Positions 45,888-56,452 of a DNA stretch of 64,000 bases are shown here, piece by piece. Positions within the stretch are counted from its first letter, which is position 1. Each line of letters opens with the position of its first letter. Below the pieces are notes generated by a model that had not been told where the DNA came from, ran no database searches, and worked only from the letters and a program-made list of their open reading frames with translations. Source of the DNA: Elysia crispata (lineage: Eukaryota > Mollusca > Gastropoda > Plakobranchidae); contig JAWDGP010003379.1 in the NCBI GenBank assembly GCA_033675545.1, forward strand, positions 117,001-181,000, given 5' to 3'. The position numbers and the translations under genes are program-made.

Positions 45888-47063
45888 ATCATCATCATCA
45901 TGGGGTGCCGTCCCTCTCGGTCTCTCAGTCCTCACGTCGCCCCCATCAGGTCGATCCCTTTGCCTCCACCATTCTTCTTACTGATACTATCCTAGCCCGT
46001 TCCATATCTTTTCTCTCTGTCTACCTCTCGTGCTCTTTCCTTTCGTCATTCCAGTTGAAATGTAAGGATGTGTTCCAAACTGCGCGTGTCAAAATATGGC
46101 GAACAAACTTTCTTGTGTCCTAATTGTAATTCTCTCTAGGCCTAACTACATTGTAGATTTAAATTCAGTGTCTGTCTCTAGTTTTCAAAGACTTTTTCGT
46201 TTCTCCTTTGCGGTTCACGAGACTTTGACTTCGAATAAACCACATCTCAGTTGCTTGGATCCATTTCTCAGCTGTTTGCTCAATGTCCAAGTCCCCCTAC
46301 CAGTGCCACACATAAGTACTGGATGTACATAGCACTGGAAGTGGAACACTCATTGTCTCGCATAAAGGGCTAGGCCTAGTTTGTTATTAATTGCATTTTC
46401 TGTTATCTGTAATCATGGCTGCTAAGTATTTGAATTTTTGTTTTCTGGCTTTCTTTCATGATGGTATTTAATTTTAAAAATAACGTCCGACTCTGAAGAT
46501 CACTTTCATTTTCTGCTTTGAGTTTGAGGATGGTGTTGTCGGTGTACTGGATGCTGTACAGAATCTGGCTTTATCTTTAATTGATCACTTAATCTATGCG
46601 CTGTATAATCAGAAAAGATCTGGAAGTAGAACACAGCCCTGTCTTATGCCTTGCTTTATTGGCTGGTAATTGCTTATTTCATTTTTCAATCAAACTGCAG
46701 CTGTTTGTTGATTTCTCACTATGCAAGTTTTTAGCAATCCTGAGATCTTTCCCGTCTATGTCTATGCTTTCTTAGTAATTGGATAATTTTTTCATGTTTC
46801 ACCTTATTGAACGCTTTCGTATGGTCGAAAATTTATGAATCCCTTTCACATATTCTTCTGAGCATGTTGATGGTATTTGTACTTCTCTTGCCCTTGATAA
46901 AAATTATTTTTAGAGTCTCATCTTTAGCGTCGATGTGTTTAGCCTCAAAATTCTTTTTGCTTTTTTTGTCTTTGTTAATTTGATTATTATTAATTTTGCA
47001 AGCATCATTATATATGGTCACCCTCATAATCTGCTTCAGGATATATATATCTTGACTGCGCAA
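45888..47063 (-). mobile_element. Decayed non-LTR (LINE) retrotransposon 3' part
   Basis: Reading the minus strand across several frames gives KAFNKVKHEKIIQLL (about 46800), GKDLRIAKNL (about 46750), QTAAV, GIRQGCVLLPDL (about 46615-46650) and YTDNTILKLKAENESDLQ (about 46540). These match, in order, the reverse transcriptase blocks of RTE/craniofacial-type LINEs, including the RQGCVLSP motif and a degraded YADD box (YTDN). Stops and frameshifts are frequent, so it is dead. The 3' end is probably the (TGA)n run at 45888-45901, as many LINEs end in a short microsatellite. Confidence 0.75.
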
Positions 47064-47451
47064 TTCTAAACCTTTTGTTCAGAAGAGTGAAATCTATTTG
47101 GTTAGGCTTGTTAACACCAGCCCCTTTCCATCTCACTTCCAATAAACCTAAAATGTTTTATCTTTATTCTTTCCATTTCTTGTTTTCGAATTTTCCACTT
47201 TTGTATAAGAGGTCCCCACTTTCCATGTTACAAATTTAAAATGATTTTTCTTTTTGCAACAGTAGTAGCTTGATGACGGTTGGGAATCATCTGTTGCACA
47301 TGAAAATTCATACCAGTACCAGATTTACTCTTTTTACACTATTATTTAAGTATTCCACATTGCAAATATTGAGTGATTGAATGTTGTGTTTATAATGATG
47401 CTCATACTGTTAAGATACAAGTTTGTGGATTTGCATACAGTGGACTCCAAA

Positions 47452-48969
47452 TACAGTCGACACTGCATAAGTCGATGCCACATAAGTGGATTTTTATTCA
47501 AGTCGACTTTTTTGGTCTGGCTTGCCCCCTTCCAATAGCAAGTAATAGAGGCCAACGCTTAACTCGATTTTTACATAAGTCGATCTTCGACTGCCCTGCG
47601 CCGCATAAAGAAATCAACGTTTTTGTTCACTCCAGCCGATTTTCCAACAACTCGATGTGGTCAGTGTGTGTTGTCAGCACTTGGCTTTGTGCACACACTC
47701 TATACACACCCCTATACCTCCTTAACTAGTTACAACAGTTCCAATGTGGCATTAGAAAGAAGCCTCAGTCCAGATGTGATGATTGCATCATCAATGTAAA
47801 CTCAACGGGACAGCTCTCTCTCCCTCTCTTTCTCTCTCTCTCTCTGAGTCTCTCTCTATCTTTCAAGTACTACTGGTTCTGGACCCTGTGTGTGCCAATC
47901 AATGTACGCGCGTGTAGGACGCGAACACACACACACACACAGAGCGGTCCGTTCGCTTTGAGGTAATGAGCTCATCCCCCGCGCCCCATCTCATCACAGG
48001 GGCTGATTGGCTGACAATGAAATATTTCATTGTAGATCTACATTATCTCTTTGCACTGAGTGGGATGGGCCAGTGTTCATCGGTCTGCCTGGTTTCGCTC
48101 TTCCATCCCCACTTCCCCCTTCCCCTGATGTTTCAGAGTGGCTAAGAAAAAGAAAAGCCCAACTCGTACTGGAATGCATAATCGAAAGTTACCAATCGCA
48201 CTTTAGCGATACTTAGTCACTGTGTCTTAGTAGATCTAGTGAATACAACACTCGCTTCGATTAGAACGCTTTCACAACTTCCAATTTCACTAGCTTCAGT
48301 TTCTATCTTGCGCTCGCATCGTCTAATACCAACTACATTAGATAATTTTCCTGCGTTATAGGCATCAGAAACCTAGAGTCCCATCAGGCTGCTGGTTTAT
48401 TATTTTTAATTTAGCCCATCCGTCCAACAAATTTACAAGATAACGACTAGAAAACTGACCACTCTCACTTTAATTTTTAAAACACAAGATTGAACTTATC
48501 GACGAAGTTGAAAAGAAAACTAAGAAACAGAAAGGTGTTGCAGCTGAATTAGATGTGCCGGCTAACACTGTCTCCACCATTATGAAAAAGAAGGACCATT
48601 ATCGGGACCTATACTTTTCTGGTCAGACTGATTCCTCATTTACGCTTGTGTTGGAATTGTTTTTAAATCTTTCTTTGTATTTTTATTATTATTCTGTGGA
48701 AAATAAAATTAATTAAATCATATAACATCATGCTAATAATAAAGATGAAACGAAGAACAAAACAAACTAACAAGATAAAACAACAAAAGAAAAAGGCACA
48801 TAATAATACATGTAGTATATACACGTACACAATCTGATATGGGGGAGGTGCTGAGCAATTTTTTTTCCAACAGGTGAGGTAAGTCAATAATCACATAACT
48901 CAATTTTTCACATAAGTCGATCTTTTTACTTATGTCCCCTGGAGATCGACTTATGCATTGTTAACTGTA
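47452..48969 (+). mobile_element. Internally deleted Tigger/pogo-like DNA transposon with TIRs
   Basis: The left end CAGTCGACACTGCATAAGTC (47454) and the right end, reverse-complemented, CAGTTAACAATGCATAAGTC (48967) are matching terminal inverted repeats. Each is flanked by TA, the target duplication of Tc1/mariner/pogo elements. Subterminal copies of ACATAAGTCGATCT occur at both ends. Inside, plus strand 48486-48600 encodes KIELIDEVEKKTKKQKGVAA, then LDVPANTVSTIMKKKDH, the N-terminal CENP-B/Tigger helix-turn-helix. The DDE domain is missing, so the copy is non-autonomous. Confidence 0.85.
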
Positions 48970-50459
48970 GTTTGAATCTAGATAGATTGAATAATTTGTA
49001 TCTTCAAGTTGTAAAAAAAATATCAGGTACATCGTAGTTTGATAACAAAAAAAGCCTATTTCATTTTAAAAGTCTTCTTTTTATTGCAATTACTTCCAAA
49101 ATAACCATGTTACGTTACCCTACTTAATGTAATAAAAACTTGTGCCAATAAATGAATAATGCCATCACCCACTTAATGATTACAATTGTGCAGCACTGAT
49201 ACTTCTGACACAAACATCGTTATCTTAGTATGTTTTTACAGAGCCATGATCCAAGTAACCAGAGAGCTCTTTCTGTTTTATTCATTTTTCAGGAATGGAA
49301 GTTCTCAATCTCCAGGCATATTTCAGGTCTCAAGAAAAGAAGTTTCTGTGGCTTACCTGCATTGTAAAATTTACTAATTCTGGTGGGAACTTACACGTCT
49401 TGAGAATAAGTTAATGGGATTTTCCACCAATACTACATGTATCTCGTCTTTAGTTGGCTAGCGTTTTATATTATAAAACGGATTTCATGAATGGGATGTT
49501 TAGAGTATGGCCATTATTATTGGGCATTTGAAAGTTACAAGATCTTCTTTAAAGTAACTTGAGTTGGATTTAACTGCAAGAAAGGGACTGCAAAGGAGGA
49601 TATTACCTTTGGTGTGAGAAATCAGTAAAGATTCAAGGTGTATCTTGTGAGTAGATTTTCATTGTGTTAACTAAACCTTTATTTGCAATTTACTTGTAGT
49701 GTTAAATTTCATTTGAAAACAATATTAATAAATTTAAAAACAATGAAATAAAGATGATAATACTTTTTTGCTTTTAAATCTTCCCATCATAGAGCTTAAA
49801 GCACCATATATATTATTTACTTTATGAAAACTTAGAGTGTAAAAGATAGAGTCTGTTCAACGCAGGTTGAATTGGTTGAATAAGACACTAGCGTCAATCT
49901 ACTGTTGAAAGATTGACAACTATAGATAAACAAATTGAAGTATCCTCTTCTGTACTCATGCCTCCTCAATATTCATATTTCAGATTTACAGATGTAAATG
50001 GAATGCATTGCAACAAATAAACAAACAAAAGTCTACTTTGTCACTACTATAACCAGTATTGGATCCAAAATGGGAAGACTTTCAGACACTTGGTCGTGGG
50101 ATCTTTCAGATATGACCCAAAAATCAAAAGGTGCCATTAGTAAAGATAATTTTTTTTTCATGTTTAATTCTTAAATTTTTTTTGTGGTGAGTTTCATTAA
50201 GATTTCCTGTTTGTGCAAATAATTGTTTCTCGATTTTTTGTGTATCACTGGTGACATATTGATCTACTCTTGCCAAATATAAGCAATGATAACTTGTAAC
50301 AGTGGAACCTTCCCCTACTAATTCTCTACCAGATACCCAAAGACGCAAGTTATTATCTGGAACTTTTAAAATATGAAAAAGCAAACAAGACATGTATGAA
50401 CATGTCACCAGTATTTGGTAATCTAGTGTTGTCACATATAAGGTGATTGATTTAGATGA
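48970..50459. other. Intergenic, no gene recognised
   Basis: AT-rich. A 140-codon minus-strand ORF at 50124-50546 shows no motif that I know and overlaps the first unit of the tandem array to its right. Short similarities to the array units begin near 50050. Confidence 0.5.
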
Positions 50460-52370
50460 GGTGTGGCAATACTTACCACAGGCCACAGATGATATTCGCC
50501 ACCTGGGGCAGAAACTAAGAAATTCTTTTCGAAGTGCTATTATCAATTAAGGAAAACCATCTAGAACATGCAAATTGAAAGGTAAAACTGTGAGGAGTGA
50601 AAAAATAGTCTAAACTCTTGAAAAACTTGTGATCCTAGTAGCATTTGGCATAAATCATCCAAAACCTAGCATCTGTGACACCAGCACCAGTTCATGATTA
50701 TTTTGTCAATTTCATATATTTAGCTAGCTTACATAATTATCCATAAATCCATTTCAGTAAAGAAATAGATTTTGACTAGCATTTCATGGAAATCATCATT
50801 TCAATATATATAGATAAGCAAAATAAATTTTTTTGCAGTTGATTTGTAAATTGGGAAGGAATTCATAGCTTTAAAGAAACGTATTGCACTTTTTCACCTA
50901 AGATCAAATTTTCCCTTGCAGGTCATTGCTATGGATGAATTTGTTGTCTTGGAATGACAGCTCTAGATGTCTTGTAAAACTAAAGGGGCTCTTTGGATCC
51001 AAAGCCTTTTCCTGATTCACCTACTCAAATCTCATATCACAAATGATGCACACCAACAAGGGCAAAAGCTCATGAAATACTTTTGCGAGGTGCTTAGAGC
51101 AAATAACCAGATTGTAATGTAAAACTGCCAGGAGTGAAAAAATAACTGGTCTAATGTCTTGAGAAACTTGTAGTCCTAGTACCAATAGACAGAAATCATC
51201 CATAACCTAACATCTGTGAGACCAGCATCAGTTCATGTTTATTTTTAATAAAATAATCTAGCTAGCCTTCTTAATTATGCAAAAATTTGTTTTATTGATG
51301 AAAAGAGTTATGACAAGTATCATCATTGCAAGAATATGCAGAATTAAGTAGCCTACTATGTGGTTCATTAGTGAATTGGGAACAATTTGAATAATTTTAA
51401 TATGAACTCATTTATGTAAGTGCATTGCACTTTTTGACCTTTGATTAAACTTTTCCTTGCAGAATTATTGCTATGGATGAATTTGTGGTCTTGAAATGAC
51501 AGTCCTGGAAGATGTCATTTTAAACTTAAAGGACAATTTGGATCCAACAGCTTATCCTGATAATTCCCCTCTAACCACAGACCACAAACAATGCACATAT
51601 TGAGCAGAAACTGATGAAATACTTTTGTGAGGTTCTGTGAGCAAATAAGCAGTACCACCGAGAACATGCAGACTTAAAGGTAAAATTGTTGGACATGAAA
51701 AAAAAAATGCCAAATCTCTTGATAAACTTGTGATTCTTGTAGCAATTGGCAGAAATCATCCATAACATAGAGTCTTTGATACCAATACCAATTCATTTTA
51801 TTTTATAAAAAATTAAATATTTTTGGCTAGCATACAACATTATGCTTAAATCTACTAATACTATATCAATCAAACGAGTTTTGTCAGGTATCAAAATCAT
51901 CATTGCAAGATACATGAGCAAAATAAAGTATTCTGTGGTTGATTTGTCAATTGGGAATATCATCCATTGCACTTTGGCAACTGAGACAACATTTTTCTTT
52001 GCAGATCCTTGCTATGGATGAATTTGTGGTCTTGGAATGACAGTTCTAGAAGATGTCAGGCTAAAACTGAAAGGACTGTGAATCCAACAGCTTTTCCTGT
52101 TTCACCCCCTCAAAGTCAAATCACATCAACAAGGGCAAAATCTGATCAAATACTTTCGTCAGGTGTAAGGAGCAAATAAGCAATATCACCAAGAATATGC
52201 AGATTGTTAGGTATAACTGTTAGGAGTGAAAAAAAAATTGTCCAATCTCTTGAGAAACTTGTGATCTTTGTAGCAAGTGGCAGAAGTCATCCATAATCTA
52301 GTATCTATGACACCAAGACCTGTTTTGGTTTAATTTTATGAAAATTTAACTTTTTTCCTAGCTCGCATAA
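50460..52370. repeat. Tandem array of about 541-bp units (one partial plus three)
   Basis: The word GCTATGGATGAATTTGT recurs at about 50928, 51470 and 52011 (spacing 542 and 541). The block beginning GTAAAACTG, with CTTGAGAAACTTGTGAT and CATCCATAACCTA-like words, recurs at about 50582, 51119, 51680 and 52211. Units are diverged but colinear. Each unit has TTCCTTGCAG-like sequence before the first block and AAG|GTAAAA-like sequence before the second, as if the unit were a duplicated exon with flanking intron. No unit retains a clean open frame. Confidence 0.85.
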
Positions 52371-52628
52371 TTCAAAGGTTTAAAAAAAAACCCTGAATAT
52401 TCTACATTGACTAATCAACTGTTCAAAGTAAACATACGCCTAATGGATATGCAAGTTAAAACAGGCATGTAGACTGTTACAAGCACGAATAAATTGGTAT
52501 AGGTTCTTGCTCTAGCTTTTAAAGAAAGAAAAAAATTAATGCTGTTAAAAAAATGAAAAGGAAAAACATGCTCACTTCTAAATTTATTTACAGCTATATA
52601 CAATGATTGAAAATGGGGTTTGCCCATT

Positions 52629-52790
52629 TTAACACCCCCTCTTAACAGAGGTTGGCTTAGAGGGCCTCTCTTCAGTTATCCTCTTCTTTTTTTTTGAGGC
52701 TGGGGTTGTGCCTTGAGCTTGTGCCCTTATCTTTTTGATACTGCTGACAATTTTGGATGCTGAGTCATTAAATGTAGGTTTTGTGGCATA
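52629..52790 (-). pseudogene. Lysine-rich coding-like fragment, origin unknown
   Basis: The minus strand reads PTFNDSASKIVSSIKKIRAQ and then a Lys-rich tail (KKKKRITEERPSKP) before a stop near 52630. Composition looks protein-like, but no start or family is recognised. It lies just downstream of the first gag relic and may belong to the same element. Confidence 0.3.
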
Positions 52791-53018
52791 AGGCACAAGA
52801 ATATTCAATTTCTTTCTCTGAGCTTTGTCTTAGCTAAAGCTAACTAATTTTTTTTAATCTCAAGATATGGCTGTCTGTACATGTCTTTATAAAAGGTTTA
52901 TAAGTAGATTTTGTTGTGGCATCCTTTCTGTGGAAATACTCTACACTTGACTTTTTTTGCTTCAAAAGAAAGCTATTGATTGAACACATAAGTCTGTTTA
53001 TCTAAACTGTTCTTTGTG

Positions 53019-53840
53019 CTAATAATGATTGTGTTCATTGTAGTGAAAAATTTCTAATCGAGGACCTGTAAAAATATGGAGACATTCTTTAAGTTGCTTC
53101 CCTAGCTTTGTCCAATCTGTAGAACTGTTAAAGCTATGCTGCCATCCATCTATCCCATCACCTTTCTTGAACTCTGGCATGTATTTCAGGGTCTGCAACT
53201 TTAGCTTTCTATAGCAAGCTAACCTTGCCCATGATTGTCTTCTTAAAAAATTTTGCGGCATCTCTAGTTTTGTTGCTTCCATCGTTGTCGGCTTCATTCT
53301 CTAAGCTGGTGAAGTATTCACCTCCTTTGGAAAATGTGCCAGCTGTTCCATGAGTCTCCCCATATCTTTTTGCAATCTCTGTCAGCTCTTCAGCTGTCTT
53401 GGGTTTTCTTTCTTTCAAGTAGACCATAAAATTCTTGTTGTAGGTCATAATTAACTGTATTTGCTCAATGAGACCAATAACATCATGAGCATTCGCCTTG
53501 TGCCGGCCCCATTCACTTGTTGAGATAACCTATGATTCTGGTCCTTAATTAGCTTAACTTTTCACCCTGCTCTGTTCAGCTTTTACTAGATACATTCTCG
53601 GAATCTTTCTGACACATTGTATTATTATACTTATAGCAATACCATCTTTACTGAGTTGTAATCCATTGCCTCTGTTTCATCTAGTAGTGTGTACACATCC
53701 TTTCACTGGTGCAAGTAGGTGGAGCACTCAATCTGATATAACCCAACTGTCGAAATTGGTGTATCTTTCGCATCATAAGAGATAGCTGTCAATCTGGTCT
53801 TGGTGCTCTTCAAAGCATGGTAGTTACGCCTATGCTCCTG
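53019..53840 (-). mobile_element. Gypsy-type gag relic, copy 1
   Basis: The minus strand encodes GLIEQIQLIMTYNKNFMVYL, then PKTAEELTEIAKRYGETHGT and FTSLENEAD. The pattern EQ.Q...Y.K.....L.E..PKT.EEL.E.A..Y.E.HG is that of Ty3/gypsy gag capsid ends. The preceding 53460-53840 segment is alignable at DNA level with 59950-60350. Frameshifts (for example after MKPTTMEATK) break the frame. Confidence 0.65.
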
Positions 53841-54938
53841 TTAAAATGAAGATGTTCCGGACTGGAAGGTGATGTTGCTCAATTTGAGCTGTTCCAATTC
53901 TAATTGTTTTTTTGTTTTTTCTGGATGAGGCAACTGCTTTATGCTGAGTTTTTGCTCGCTAACAAAGGATTGGATCAAATACAGGTCAGCAACATCTGTT
54001 TTGTCATGTTGATGTATAACATCTTTAATATTTTTTCTCATGTAAATATTTTGAGAAAAGGTTGATGGAAAAGAGATTTTAAAAAAATGAGAGGATCTTT
54101 GTTAAAAAACTTGTCAAAAGATAGGTGCTTGCAAGTGTTACAAATAGCAACCCCTGCATTGTTTTCATTCTATCTTTGTTCAGCATTGTGCCAAATATTT
54201 TTAAGTTGATAGTTATTTGGTTTTCATTGTGCATAGAGCTCCATGGCATTGACTCACTGAGTGCTATAAGCAAGGGAGGATGCCTTGGGATCCTGACAAG
54301 CTGTGTACCTTACAAAAAAGATATAAACCCCATTTAGAAAAACCTTGTTTTATCTCTATATAATGATGAGAGTGAAGAGCAAGGTCATCCCCATACACAT
54401 TTTCTAAAATCTAGCAATTCATTCCTGAGACCCACAAACTGGTGTTAATGCGACCTCACCATCCAAATTAACATTTGCACTTATTAGTAGTTCAGGAGTC
54501 GAAAGTGTCTATTTCACTTGATGGAGAGGCACATTCAGTAGCACTGGTGTCAGTGCACACCCAAGCTTTTTCCTTTTGTGCTTCACACAATGCCAAATCG
54601 CGGCTGGCTGAGGGGCCCTGAGTGCTGTAGGTATCAGATATACCACCTGCGTTAGCGCTACAAAAATCAGTCGTCAGAATGGAGCTGAGATGCTGGAATT
54701 GTGTTTCCTATAGCTTTAGCATCAGCTCAGCAAATTGGTGAAATTGAGATGGACCTAAGTAGATGAGCCTTGTTTTGGAGGACAAAGTGGACTCGCCTTG
54801 AGGTGGCCGGAAACGTAAGGATGAGGAGGAAGGCTTGCCTCTAGTTCTTTGTTTGCTATCTTTAATAGTCCTTTTGCCTATCCCTTTGCCTTTGTATGTC
54901 CTTGCAGGGTTCGCATATAGTTTGTGCTGAATCTGCAA
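53841..54938 (-). pseudogene. Broken coding-like fragments, probably retroelement
   Basis: Short minus-strand frames at 53841-54041, 54079-54273 and 54708-54938 and an open stretch near 54500-54650 (SRDLALCEAQKEKAWVC) have protein-like composition but no motif I can name. They lie between gag and Mutator-like relics and are interrupted by stops. Confidence 0.3.
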
Positions 54939-55056
54939 TTGGTACAGGTGTCTGTTTCATGAGACAAGCTTTTTGTGGCACTTTGTAGTTATGTGAAAAA
55001 TATTAAAAATGATAAAAAAAAATGAATAATAAAAAATAGTCAACAAGATTAAATGT

Positions 55057-55196
55057 CACCCTCAGCGAGATGTAACTAGTGAACCACCCTCAGCCAGGTA
55101 TGGTAGATAAGCCAATATCAGCAAGATATGGTAGTGAGGTCACCCTCTGCCAGGTATAAAAAGTGAACCACCGTCAGTGAGGAATGATCATAAACT
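55057..55196. repeat. Five tandem 28-bp units
   Basis: Units start exactly at 55057, 55085, 55113, 55141 and 55169, each 28 bp and each beginning CA(C/A)(C/T).TC.GC-like. Divergence between units is considerable, but spacing is exact. The last units overlap the end of the Mutator-like frame. Confidence 0.88.
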
Positions 55197-56225
55197 GGTG
55201 GATCTGCCTCTGCTACACATTTATAGCTTTTTGAGTCACAGTCACCGACATACTTTGTGCACTTCAGTCCATACATGTCCTCTGACCTTTTAAAAATTTT
55301 ACTCATTCCTTCTGGCTCCATGCTCCCTGTTAACCCTTCATGGTTTTTTTGACATGTATCTTGATGATTCTTTCTCCATTCTTTTTTATTCTCTGCTGTC
55401 AAATTCTTTGAATTCATTTTGGCACATAAGTCACAATAGTTGCTTAAAATTTCTGTGTCTATCACGTTTACAGGAATAATTTTACTGACAGGTAAGTAGC
55501 AACACCATTTTTACTAACAAATTCTCGGCGATGCCAGGAGCTGTTATGTTGCCGCCTTTAGCTTCTTTCAGTTAAGCCTTTGTTCTGTTCATGCTATCAC
55601 TTGACACTTTTCTTGTTGCTGTCAAAATTCTCTCTTTAAACACTGAAGCCCTCACCAATGACACAGGCTGAGGCATATCCATGGCAGCCAAGAATATGTC
55701 CCTTTTTTTTATGGCATTCAATTCCATATATCGCAGATTGAGATTTTCATCATTCAACAGGATAAATTTATACGTACATGAGTAGCAAGTAAATGTCAAA
55801 ATACTACCCACTTATTCAGCTTCTCTGTTACAACAAAGTTATCTTTTAATTCTTGGTAACAGAAGCAGCTAGGGCAAGGAAAGGTCTGGATAAAGTTAGT
55901 GAGGCACTTCATTCTAAACATACGCAGTCAGCTAATACTTGAAGTGTCAGGAACTGTATCAACACAACTGGCATTTGGTGTAGCCTGCTCCTAGAGTAGA
56001 TCTAGATCAAAACCTACATCAAGACTTAGCTTTCTAAATGAAGAAGATCTAACTTGGCTTGAGTCTTCGATACCATTTCCACAGCCCTGTTCTTCTTGCA
56101 TTCCATTGATCACACTACCAGATCTATTTTCATCATTGGTGTTTGTGTAACAATTTCCATGAAACTTTCTCTTCCTCGAGCGATCTTTCCTTTGGTACTT
56201 TTTAGGATTATCCGTCTTTAAAGAA
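55118..56225 (-). mobile_element. Mutator-like transposase relic
   Basis: In minus-strand order: NPKKYQRKDRSRKRKFHGN (about 56200), NFIQTFPCPSCFCYQELKDN (about 55870), GSILTFTCYSC (about 55800), AAMDMPQPVS (about 55680) and WRKNHQDTCQKNH, then GLTGSMEPEGMSKIFKRS and YGLKCTKYVGDCDSKSYKCV (about 55400-55200). The KRKFHGN start, the MxMPxPV block and the G.M...G....F.RS...YG....KY.GD.DSK block are hallmarks of the Mutator-like transposase domain common in invertebrate genomes. A frameshift near 55805 and in-frame stops upstream make it a pseudogene. Confidence 0.72.
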
Positions 56226-56452
56226 GTACAGTTATTTGTATACTTAAATCTAGACCTAGATATCTAAATCTGAGTACAGCCTGTTGAATAATATAAGCTA
56301 GATGTAAATTAGATTGTAAAAAAATTTCCAAATGTGCTCTAGATCTTCAAATTTCAGCAAAGCTTTGTCTTGAGACCAACAAGTAAATGTTGCCTTGAAA
56401 AACTCGTGTGTGTAAGTGAGTAGTAGTCGGGGGGACACACTGCAAAATCATC

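Noticed and set aside
50124..50546. 140-codon minus-strand ORF
   Set aside because: No recognisable motif, no splice or start context, and its right part overlaps the first unit of the 541-bp array. The other units do not keep this frame as far as I can see.
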